A stretch of 64,000 nucleotides of DNA from Synechococcus sp. CS-1332 (lineage in GTDB: Bacteria; Cyanobacteriota; Cyanobacteriia; PCC-6307; Cyanobiaceae). The position numbers and the translations under genes were made by a program. Each line of letters begins with the position of its first letter. Within the stretch, counting starts at the first letter, position 1. The stretch covers positions 1 through 64,000 of the forward strand of contig NZ_JAHLYP010000047.1 of assembly GCF_025127995.1 (NCBI RefSeq), in the 5' to 3' direction. The notes under the pieces were generated by a model. That model had not been told where the DNA came from. It did no database searches and worked only from the letters and a program-made list of their open reading frames with translations. Below, one piece after another: positions 49,815 to 58,023 of the stretch.

Positions 49815-50530
49815 GTCATGGCGCATAACGAGTCCACTGCCAGAAGGCCCTCTCGCTCACGATGTTCAGAGCCTCTATGGCACTGGGTGCATTGTGAGGC
49901 CAGTCGAGATGGCGCGCTGGCCTGGCAGCTTCCGGTTCCCCCCGCTGCAATGCGCATGAGAACGGCCTCGTGTATAGCCGTGGCTCAAGCGTTATCCATT
50001 CCGCGCTATGGGCACCAGGCCACGCTCACCGCGGGCACGTTCAACCAGGCCACCAAACTGCCTCCTGCCGTTCTAGCTAATGCGTCTGGCCCTGGCTGAA
50101 GGCTTCCGCGACGTGGTGAACGGGGATCTTCTCGCTGGAGTTGGGGCATCATCTGGGCGTCAACTAAGACAATGCCTAGCTGCTGCACAACAAGATCATG
50201 CAGGCCATGAGTGACCGGAGGAGGCCAATCTGCTGGGGAGGAAAGTCCCAGATGGATGACGTCTACCTCGGGGGAGAACGACAAGACGGCAAGACAGGTT
50301 GAGGATCCGAGTCAAGGTTCCATCGACATGGCTATCTCCCTCAATGAGTCGGGTCACCCTATCTGCGCCAGAATCACAGCGGTTGCTGGCTTCAGTTCAG
50401 AGGCGATCAGTGATTTGGCCGCGCAGCATCGGCTACCAGGCTCCGACGTGATCTCCGCTGGCCTGGCCTGCTTTCGCTCTCTGACTTCAGCCGGTTGCAG
50501 CTATAAGCTTGGGGGTCTCCCGATTCCGTG
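49815..50530 (+). pseudogene. IS1595-family (ISXO2-like) transposase remnant
   Basis: Across three plus-strand frames the usual domain order of IS1595 transposases can be read. First ARWPGSFRCPRCNAHE-type zinc-ribbon sequence (frame-shifted), then GHQATLTAGTFNQATKLP. Then LELGHHLGVN, then LLHNKIMQAMS, QMDDVYLGGE, and finally AISLNESGHPIRARITAV-like sequence with SEAISDLAAQH and LACFRSLTSAGC. Frameshifts and stops break it several times, so it is inactive. Terminal inverted repeats were not found. Confidence 0.75.
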
Positions 50531-50544
50531 GACACCGATTAGGG

Positions 50545-51760
50545 ATTCGTGCAGAAAGTTGTAAGGGCAGTGATGAATGGCTGCTCGTAGCCGATTGGGC
50601 TGAAGTAGTTGATCATTGAGTGACTGTGCCCACGTCTGTTGTAGCGCTCAATCCAGAATGCCATGTCAGGCTGCAGCTGCTGGGGTGAGATCAGCACCTC
50701 GCGGTCGTCATCGAGATCCACCTTGAGTTTGAGGGTGGAGAAGAAGCTGTCCGCCACGGAGGAACCCAACAGCAGCACGTGGCGAACATGCTGAATGTGA
50801 TCTTGTGGATCTCTAGATGTTGATGATAGCCGGTTGCTCGGGAATTGGTTCCCCGATCAGTGTGGATCAGCAGCTACTCGCGCTCGAGTCGGCGATGGCC
50901 GAGGGCCAGGTTGAAAGCCTCGATCACCAAGGAGGCGCCCATAGACCACCCCAGCTTCCAGGCGAAGACACGCCGGCTGATCAGATCGATCGACATCAAC
51001 AAGTACCGCCAGTGTTCGATGCTAAGAATATGGATTCTACCACCCGCCCATCAGCGGTTCGGCTCGGAGGCTGAAAGTCCTGCACAAGCAGGTATTCCGC
51101 AACGCCATAGGCACCGCTGCTGCCTTTGTGGCAAGGCCGGAAGGGCTTGTGGGTGGTGGTCCTCAAATTAGCCTGTTTCATACGCCGAGCAACGCAGTGA
51201 CGGCCGACCTGCCGGCCGACTGCGAGCAGCTCCTGGTGAACGATTGGGGAGCCGTAGAAGCCCAGTGCTTAAGGAACACCTCCTGGATCTCAACGGTGAT
51301 CAGGGCGTTCTCGGCTGCGCGCCTTCCCGGGCGCCTACTTCCGCTGCAGCCAGGCGTGGAAACCGCTTCGGGCAACCTCAGCTGCCTGCACAGCCAGGAG
51401 ACAGAATGATGACCTGTGAGCGCATCGACCAGGCGAAACCTTGAGGCGGCAGCTGCTCACGAGCAAAGTGCGCATCAGCTAGCCAAAATAAATTCTTCTC
51501 TCTCCTGAGCTCCATGATCTCCTTCAGTCGCCGGTTCAACTCAGCGAATTCATTATTGGTGAGGAGGGCCTAGGCCATGAGTCAAGCCTGACCGGAATCG
51601 ACACGCGCCTGACGAACCCAGCGAGCCAGGCTCTTGGAGAGAATGTACAACCGCTGAGCCACGGTCTTGCAGGAAAGGACCTCCTGCAGGCAGAGGTCAA
51701 TAGCTTGTGCTGATGCAGCGTAAACCGACGCCTAGTCTTGGTGGGATTGGACATCGATGG
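50545..51760 (-). mobile_element. IS3-family insertion-sequence remnant (orfA and orfB broken)
   Basis: On the minus strand an orfA-like start (MSNPTKTRRRFTLHQHKLL, then frame-shifted LCLQEVLSCKTVAQRLYILS, then LARWVRQARVDSGQA) is followed by orfB pieces. These are YGSPIVHQELLAVGRQVGR, FQPSEPNR, HWRYLLMSIDLISRRVFAW, and HTDRGTN with the rve Asp, ending in SVADSFFSTLK and ERYNRRGHSHS, YFSPIGYEQ. Stops (one TAG after GHRRLERE) and several frameshifts disable it. Inverted repeats are not clear. It borders the IS1595 remnant and is upstream of the dioxygenase gene. Confidence 0.8.
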
Positions 51761-51963
51761 GCAGTCTGGTGGTCATGGTGAAACCCTTACCGACTTGTCA
51801 TCATAACCAGGAGAATCCCAACTCTGACTCTTTAAGTACAAAGCGTGTTATGATGAAAAACAATGTTGCCAACTTTACCAACATAAGAAATTAAGATGCA
51901 TCACACAGGTACGGCCTGGAAGATCCAAAATACCATCGCAGCAGGAGATGCAAGTTAGATCCA
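51761..51963. other. AT-rich spacer between IS3 remnant and dioxygenase gene
   Basis: About 200 bp, GC falls steeply here. No gene or terminator is recognised. Confidence 0.45.
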
Positions 51964-52929
51964 CTATATTTTTAGACGCTGTGAGCGCTTATTTTTAATA
52001 AAAACCCGTAAGCGATCAGAAAAGAATGTCTTCGTTACAGATCCTAATATATTAGAAAATAATGAAGATAAGAGCTTTACCTGAATAGAGATGCTCTCCA
52101 ATGGCGGTATATCCTCAAGTGACGTTTCCGGAAATGCTGAATAAGCACGGGGCTTTCCTAGACCAAGAATCTTGACAAGAGATAGATCAAAATCTTCTAT
52201 GAATGAGGGATTCAACAACAGTTGCTCACCATGATCTTTCAAGTCATCAGAGATGACATCAAATTGGAATAACAAAAGACTTCTAATAAAATCTTTTTTC
52301 TTAAATCCTACGCCTCGATGGAATAGATGCGTGTTGAGAGCCAGCAAAGTCCCTTTTGACGGGGAGATTTCTACTATATATTCGTTAAAGTCCTTTTCCG
52401 CTGTAGCATTATCAAGATATCGATGCGGCCAACCAAGTGACCATTTCTCTGAATTCTGAATGAGCTGAAATGGTGCAAGATGGGAGTCACTCAGATACAA
52501 GACAAACTGCACTCCAGGCAGATTATGCTTCCCACGAAATCGCTGGCCACTCATAACATTATTATCTGTATGCCATGGCATATACATTGATCCACATGCC
52601 CTTACAAGGCGATTATTGACCAAACTAAAATCCTGCTTGAGATAGTCTCTGCAAATAGAAAGAATTAGTTCAGACAGCGCTAGTCTGCATGCAGATCTTG
52701 ACTTTGCAATCGCATTTGGGAAAAAACTAAAACTACCTTGTTTAACAGGGTGTAGTGTGCTGGAGTTTATAGCGATCGAAGCCATGTCTAGCTCTCCCAG
52801 GATTTGGTCCGCCAAGTCATCTGATATTGAATTATGAATGAACGAATATCCTCTTGTCTCTAGCTCATAAACAAAGTTTTCTCTGGCAAACCTCGCAGCT
52901 TGAGTACTCCATAGGTTTTGCTTATGCAT
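51964..52929 (-). CDS. Phytanoyl-CoA dioxygenase-like (PhyH) Fe(II)/2-oxoglutarate oxygenase
   Basis: 321 residues from ATG 52929. A cupin-like core with the HxD metal site in MPWHTDNN, and the distal His in NTHLFHRGVG with a following Lys/Arg that would bind 2-oxoglutarate. VQFVLYLSDSHLAPFQLI between them matches the PhyH family. Such enzymes hydroxylate small molecules, lipids or sugar-linked metabolites. The substrate is unknown. Very AT-rich for the chromosome and flanked by insertion-sequence relics, so it is probably acquired and may decorate the polysaccharide or a lipid. Confidence 0.72.
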   Translation of the reverse strand: MHKQNLWSTQAARFARENFVYELETRGYSFIHNSISDDLADQILGELDMASIAINSSTLHPVKQGSFSFFPNAIAKSRSACRLALSELILSICRDYLKQDFSLVNNRLVRACGSMYMPWHTDNNVMSGQRFRGKHNLPGVQFVLYLSDSHLAPFQLIQNSEKWSLGWPHRYLDNATAEKDFNEYIVEISPSKGTLLALNTHLFHRGVGFKKKDFIRSLLLFQFDVISDDLKDHGEQLLLNPSFIEDFDLSLVKILGLGKPRAYSAFPETSLEDIPPLESISIQVKLLSSLFSNILGSVTKTFFSDRLRVFIKNKRSQRLKI

Positions 52930-53189
52930 CTAACCTCCTCTGTGCTAACATACGAAAACGCTGATTAAGCAAAAGAGATGACATATCTTATCTTGTCTTT
53001 GGACTAAACTCAGGATGCATAAAGGAGTTTAATGTATGCAGGCCATGTCGACATGGACAATGAAGTGTGCGTTCGGATACATCTAAGCGCTCAATGGCAG
53101 CCAGTAAGTCACAATAGGTATCGCTGACTCACTGACTTATCATTGCCGAGAGGAGACTTCAGAAAAGCTGACGCTACTACCCTCGGTCA
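52930..53189. other. AT-rich intergenic region upstream of PhyH gene
   Basis: About 260 bp. No recognised gene. It probably holds the promoter of the minus-strand dioxygenase gene, without boxes I could name with confidence. Confidence 0.4.
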
Positions 53190-53590
53190 GGCGTCCAGCA
53201 CCAGCGCAGCGGAATGAGTGGGGCTTTCTTGAGGCGGAGGATTGATCCCGATCACCTCTGGCTGACGCCAGCAGCAGGTGTTCCGTGTCCATCGGCGTGG
53301 ATGTTGCAGGAGGGACAGTTTATAGACGTGGGCCCGCCAGCGAGTCTTCTCCGCTGCGCATATGCTGTGGCGCTGAACGGGGGTCAAGAACCTGATGCTG
53401 CATTAACTATGCTGAAGGTTGTACCAATTCGCCAATGCATACGCCTAGGAGCAGGTTTTCCCCTGACTGCGGAATGCACGTCTTGGGTAGTCCGGCCGGC
53501 ACTTGACCGACCGGAATCGAGACTCCAGGTAGGTGTAGTCGGGCTGACACCGGGTCTGGAGAAGGAACTGAACACCCCAAGTTACTCAGC
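53190..53590 (-). pseudogene. C-terminal fragment of a second IS3-type transposase (rve)
   Basis: The minus strand reads YLESRFRSVKCRPDYPRRAF, then a broken LANWYNLQHS, then IRFLTPVQRHSICAAEK, HVYKLSLLQHPRRWTRNT and WRQPEVIGINPPP. This is the usual end of IS3-type orfB (SLFRTxKYRPDYP, then WYN, TPxQRHSG, NPxRWxxxTRxW, NPP). At least one frameshift and stops are present and the N-terminal part is missing. It differs from the remnant at 50545-51760. Confidence 0.75.
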
Positions 53591-54539
53591 CTTCACTGGA
53601 AGAACTGCGAAGCGTGGATTATTTATATTTTCAGACAATTGGCAATTGCACACTCTATCTGCATGACTTAGACCTTGTCTGCCTGTTTATATCGTATTAA
53701 CGATAGTGCCGAGAGAAGAGTATGAAGAAGTGAGTGCGAGCTTTGGCTTACAGAGAGTTTTTCACGAGGATGACAGGCTTGCATCCAACTACAGGCAGTT
53801 AATGAAGCACTATTCGCACTCCTAAGCATGATGAAGTAGTGGGCGGATATACTACTAGAGCGGTCAGCAGGCTCCTTAATCATAGGTTCATGGTAAATGC
53901 AGATACGGCACGTTCTGTCGGCTACTCAGATAATGGACGTGCTGGTTTAGCGATGGCTTTCCACTATGTGTTTTGAATAGGGCAACGGACAAAGCTACTA
54001 TCGTTGTTAACGATTACACCGCAATGGTGTGGCTCACTGAGCAGTCTCAATCACGAGGATGCCAGCCATACAACGCTAATCGGGCAGTAAGAATGTATTA
54101 TTCAAGATGTTCAGGCATGCGAGCGAATAATCGCAATAGGGACTTCTTTGCCAAAACGCATTTCCTTAGTAGCAACGATAACTGATTTCAGAAAAGAGCG
54201 ATTTGTAGTCCTTAGAAGGTCATTTCCATGTACTAGCGATGGCAATTGTTTACTCTACGCGGAATGAAGCGCCTTGCATTGATTCTGCGGTCGCGAAGAT
54301 TCTGTCGCCGAACCTCTTTGTACTGAATGGAAAATCGTGGCAATCCACATGTCGAAGCAATTTATTGGACATCTACGTTGGACCAACACAGTGCTGCGGT
54401 CAGCAACCTGCGGTTTGGTCGTTCCTCCCTTCACTTTGGCTTCCGGCGGTGGCTGAGATTGGTCGTTAGGCTGTACAAGACGCAATGCTAGTGATAACAC
54501 AATCTCAAATAAGGATCCCATCAAGTTACAAACAGGAGG
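53591..54539. other. AT-rich intergenic stretch, no intact gene
   Basis: About 950 bp. Both strands and all frames were read. No family is recognised. Short frames exist (for example 54239-54469 plus) but none has a good start, ribosome site or known motif. It lies between two relics and is probably decayed DNA. Confidence 0.4.
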
Positions 54540-55073
54540 AGCTCAGTGGAACTCGCTAAACGACCAACTGGCGGGCCGCATGATTTTCGTGGCAATCTGG
54601 TTGACGAAGCTGATAACCAACAGAGATGCTGGGTCGGCCGCGAAACTGATGTGCTTCTGGTCCGACTCCGCGGGCTTGGATTCCAGCACCTCTTCGGAAT
54701 CGAACTCGCCCCTCCTACAACTCTACCCGGAATCGGGTTCCTTCAGTCCGCTCTAGACAACTGCAAGACTCTCCTCTATGCCGGCTCAATTGACCTTGCC
54801 GTTGCTATCGAGCAATTTCAGCACATCGAAAACGTCGGGGATCCCCCAAGAAGTTTTGCGGTTGTTGGCACCAACTGGTTAAATCCTTCTGACAACACCC
54901 AATGTTGACTCTCTTGAGGCGCGGAGGAATCCTGAAGATGGCTCAAGCTCAGCTTCACGACGAGGGCTGCGCCTGCTAACACATATCGCTAGATTCTTTG
55001 GCGTAGAGAAGCGCCATTCGGAAATCGTCTATGCATGCTATTGGAACACATGGCGGATTTGGAATAAGTGGTA
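54540..55073 (+). pseudogene. Decayed SAM-dependent methyltransferase
   Basis: Two plus-strand frames together follow a class I methyltransferase. The first has DVLLVRLRGLGFQHLFGIEL and AVAIEQFQHIENVGDPP (motif near LExxEHxxDP). Then the next frame has QEVLRLLAPTG, a stop, ILLTTPNVDSLEARR, then LRLLTHIARFFGV and a final stop at 55073. Such proteins methylate sugars or lipids in polysaccharide loci. The frameshift, the in-frame TAA, and loss of the GxGxG loop show it is dead. The limits are approximate. Confidence 0.6.
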
Positions 55074-55151
55074 AACCCCTCTACACATGTGCGAGTCCGA
55101 GGAGGGCGACCAGCGTGCGGATCCTCTTCTGTCCGGCCATCGTCGGAGAAA

Positions 55152-55925
55152 TCAGGCGGCCAGGGCCGCCACGAGGGTTGGATTGGAGTACCAGCTGTAG
55201 GTCCCCTCCCGCACGGCCTCGATGCCCAGCTCGGCCCGCAGCTCCTCCAGGTTCTGCTCCATCCGCTCCTCCCAGATCACCGGGAACAGCGGCTTGGCAT
55301 CGGCACCGATGTGCAGACCCTTGCTGATCATGCCGAAGGCGTAACCGGCGGTCCGGGCCTGCTCCGCCGGGGTTTCATGCTCATCGAGCGGCTTGTCGTT
55401 GCGGAACCAGTTGAGCAGCAGCGCCATCAGATCGGTGAAGGCCAGGCCTGGATGGGCGAACTGGGCCACGCTCAGGCTGATGACACCCAGTTCACCGAAA
55501 TTGTCGAGACTGAAACCGCTGACGATGTGGTGGATGTCGTGGGTGGCATAGACGCGGTAGTTGATGTAATCGGCGTCGGTTTCGAGGTTGGCGTAGAAGT
55601 CGGGCTTGGGGAAGAAATTGATGTCGTACCCCATCGTCTCCAGCACCGTGGCGTAGGTGTGGCCCAGGGTCCCCTTCGGCAGGGCCTTGAGGGCGGCCGC
55701 GTCGTAGGGGCCGCTCAGCCGCCGCTGCTCGATCAGGGCCACCGCGGCCGGGTCGCGCTGCAGCAGCGCCCGGCAGACCTGCATCGGCCGGGACTGGCGC
55801 AGCCGATGGGAAAGCAGGAAAACGTTGTTCGCCGAAGCGCCGGCTCCGGCGGCCAGATCGGCGAGCTCGAGGAACGCGTGGATGTTCTCCTCGGTGGCGA
55901 TCCGATCGAGGTAGCGGAAACCCAT
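55152..55925 (-). CDS. Coq4-family protein
   Basis: 257 residues from ATG 55925. The metal-binding motif of the Coq4 family, H-D-x-x-H-x11-E, is fully present in HDIHHIVSGFSLDNFGE. Other parts also match (FLELADLAAGAGASAN, then LPKGTLGHTYATVLETMGYD). Coq4 proteins act in ubiquinone ring modification in mitochondria and many proteobacteria. Cyanobacteria make plastoquinone instead, so the job here is not known; a related quinone or isoprenoid step is only inferred. The downstream region is AT-rich decayed DNA. The next gene upstream encodes pterin carbinolamine dehydratase. Confidence 0.85.
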   Translation of the reverse strand: MGFRYLDRIATEENIHAFLELADLAAGAGASANNVFLLSHRLRQSRPMQVCRALLQRDPAAVALIEQRRLSGPYDAAALKALPKGTLGHTYATVLETMGYDINFFPKPDFYANLETDADYINYRVYATHDIHHIVSGFSLDNFGELGVISLSVAQFAHPGLAFTDLMALLLNWFRNDKPLDEHETPAEQARTAGYAFGMISKGLHIGADAKPLFPVIWEERMEQNLEELRAELGIEAVREGTYSWYSNPTLVAALAA

Positions 55926-55979
55926 GGTGGCGGTGCGAGACGGGGAAGCACCTAAAGAAGTTAGTGGGCAGGGACTGCC

Positions 55980-56267
55980 TCAGCCCACTAAGCCATCGAT
56001 CCGCTGGGCCAGTTCCACATCCAGGTTGGAAAGGCCGCCGGTGTCGTGGGTGGTGAGGTTGATCGTCACCCGGTTCCAGACGTTGCACCATTCCGGGTGG
56101 TGACCCAGCGTCTCCGCCGCCAGAGCCACCCGGGTCATGAAGCCGAAGGCGGCCGAAAAATCGGTGAAGCGTAGTTCGCGGTGCAGCTTGCCTTCCCGCA
56201 CGCTCCACTGCGGCAGGTCCGTGGGCATGGAAGCGATCTGGGCCGGGGTCAGGGGCTTGGCAGCCAT
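55980..56267 (-). CDS. phhB: 4a-hydroxytetrahydrobiopterin (pterin carbinolamine) dehydratase
   Basis: 95 residues from ATG 56267; the frame is open to 56474, but this is the family's usual start ([12 protein letters not shown]). The signature [20 protein letters not shown] and THDTGGLS holds the active His-His pair and the trailing His and Asp. The enzyme dehydrates 4a-hydroxy-pterins during cofactor recycling, though in bacteria without aromatic hydroxylases it may serve other pterin roles or act structurally. It lies between Coq4 and yjbQ in the same direction. Confidence 0.9.
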   Translation of the reverse strand: MAAKPLTPAQIASMPTDLPQWSVREGKLHRELRFTDFSAAFGFMTRVALAAETLGHHPEWCNVWNRVTINLTTHDTGGLSNLDVELAQRIDGLVG

Positions 56268-56292
56268 GGCAGGGAGGGGGAGGGGGTCAGGG

Positions 56293-56745
56293 TTATTCGC
56301 CGAGCAGATGCAGGCTGAGGCGGCGCCGGTGCGGGCGGGCCCGGTGCTCCCACAGATACACCGCCTGCCACATTCCCAGCAGCAGCCGGCCCGATTGGAA
56401 CGGCAGCACCAGGCTGGTACAGGTGAGCGCGGTGCGGATGTGGGCGGGCATGTCGTCGGGGCCTTCATCGTCATGCACCCAGGCGCGCCGCTCGCCCTGG
56501 CCGCTGATCGGCCGCACCCCCTCGGGGGGCACCAGGGCCCGCAGAAAGGCGGCCAGATCCACCAGCACCCTGGGGTCGGCGTTCTCGTTGATCGTCAGCG
56601 AACACGACGTGTGCTGGCTGGCGATGGTGGCGCTGCCCAGTTGCAGCCCGCTGGCGGCGATCAGGCCGTTGATGGCCCCGGTGATGTCATCGAAGCCCTC
56701 GCCTTTGGTGCTGATCTCCAGCGTGCTCAGGCTCTGGCGCAGCAT
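56293..56745 (-). CDS. yjbQ: YjbQ/UPF0047 family protein
   Basis: 150 residues from ATG 56745, the usual length. The family signature runs from [17 protein letters not shown] to [13 protein letters not shown] and GTW-like [15 protein letters not shown]. Three conserved His/Glu positions sit there. Some members were reported to have weak thiamine-phosphate synthase activity; the true role is uncertain. It is downstream of the desaturase gene with 19 bp between, and likely co-transcribed with the pterin dehydratase. Confidence 0.88.
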   Translation of the reverse strand: MLRQSLSTLEISTKGEGFDDITGAINGLIAASGLQLGSATIASQHTSCSLTINENADPRVLVDLAAFLRALVPPEGVRPISGQGERRAWVHDDEGPDDMPAHIRTALTCTSLVLPFQSGRLLLGMWQAVYLWEHRARPHRRRLSLHLLGE

Positions 56746-56764
56746 CAGGGCCTCCTGGCTCCTT

Positions 56765-57949
56765 TCAGCCGGCGGCGGCCACCTGGAGGGCCGATCGCTG
56801 GTCGTCGATCGTGGTCAGGCGGCAGGCCTGGGGATCCCAGAGGATGTAGTTGAAGCAGCCCGGGATGTCGGCCAGCGACAGCCGCCGCACCCCCGTGAGC
56901 AGGTGGGCGTTGCGCGCGTGGCAGGCCCGCAGCCGGTAGTTGGGGATCTTCGAGGAGAGGTGGTGGATGGCGTGGCAGCCGATGTCGGCCGAGAACCAGT
57001 TGAAGATCGGCGGGAGTTCCAGATCACTGGTGCCCTCCAGCACCCCGGTCATCTCGCTCCAGCCGGCGGTGGCATGGGCGTAGGAGCCGGGGAAGTTGTG
57101 CTGCACGAAGAAGATGCAGATGAAGATCGCCGCCGCACAGGCCATCACCGGGGCATAGAGCGACCAGAACACACCGGCACCCAGCCAGTGGGCCATCAGC
57201 CACCAGGAGCCGATCACGGCGATGTTGTTGGCCACCAGGTGGCGGAATTCCTCGTTGGTGTACCAGTGCTTGGAGCGATAGCTGGCCAGGATCTGGCCCA
57301 GGCCCATCGGCTCCGGGCTGCGCAGGCAGGCCATCAGATGGGGGAAGAAGCCCGCCAGCCCCAGCAGCAGGGCCACCCGGGGCTTGATCACCAGGTAGAA
57401 GAAGCCCCCGGGGAACAGCATCGCCGGGTGGCGCAGCACGCCATAAAACCGCTGCTGGCCGGGGCTGAGGGCTGAAAAGGCGCTGGTGGTGACCAGGGCC
57501 GAGGGTCCCTGGTACTTCTCCCAGTCGCCGTTGTGGCGGTGGTGGTAGGCGTGGCCGCGCGACCAGGGGTATTGGGGGATGGCGCTGATCACCCCGAGCA
57601 GGAAGCCGAACACCTGGTTGGCCCGCCGGCTGCGGAACAGGGAGTCGTGGCCGCAGTCATGCATCAGCGAAAAGACGCGCGCCAGCAGCAGCACCATCAC
57701 CACCATCGTGGGGACCAGCAGCAGGGGAGCGTGCTTGAGGCTCCAGTCGGCGACCCACCAGAGGGCCGCGTAGGGGATCACGGTGTTGGCGATCTGCCAG
57801 CCGCCGCGCAGATTCGAGCTGTCCATGAAGGACTTCAGCTCGAAATCGCCGCGCTTGGGCTCGCGGACCGCTGCGGTAGCGGACAGGGTGGCTGGCGAAT
57901 ATCCCTGCTGCAATGCAAACCTTTGTAGATATCGCGCGATCCTAGGCAA
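56765..57949 (-). CDS. Membrane fatty-acid desaturase
   Basis: 394 residues from TTG 57949; the next possible TTG start is 57913 and would fit the family better. Three histidine boxes are seen: HDCGH, HAYHH and HAIHH, each on the cytoplasmic side between four membrane segments. The pattern fits acyl-lipid desaturases of the delta-12/omega-3 type, which put double bonds in membrane lipids with ferredoxin as donor. The exact position of the double bond cannot be read. It is divergent from the CrtH-like gene with 74 bp between starts. Confidence 0.82.
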   Translation of the reverse strand: MPRIARYLQRFALQQGYSPATLSATAAVREPKRGDFELKSFMDSSNLRGGWQIANTVIPYAALWWVADWSLKHAPLLLVPTMVVMVLLLARVFSLMHDCGHDSLFRSRRANQVFGFLLGVISAIPQYPWSRGHAYHHRHNGDWEKYQGPSALVTTSAFSALSPGQQRFYGVLRHPAMLFPGGFFYLVIKPRVALLLGLAGFFPHLMACLRSPEPMGLGQILASYRSKHWYTNEEFRHLVANNIAVIGSWWLMAHWLGAGVFWSLYAPVMACAAAIFICIFFVQHNFPGSYAHATAGWSEMTGVLEGTSDLELPPIFNWFSADIGCHAIHHLSSKIPNYRLRACHARNAHLLTGVRRLSLADIPGCFNYILWDPQACRLTTIDDQRSALQVAAAG

Positions 57950-58023
57950 GGATCCTGCGCGGCGAAAGCCGTCCTGGCGACGGGAATCTGAATAGCATCT
58001 GCAGCTGACATGCTGCGCCCAAG

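Noticed and set aside
53214-53666. 150-codon plus-strand frame
   Set aside because: The minus strand in the same place reads as the end of an IS3 transposase, so the plus frame is a shadow.
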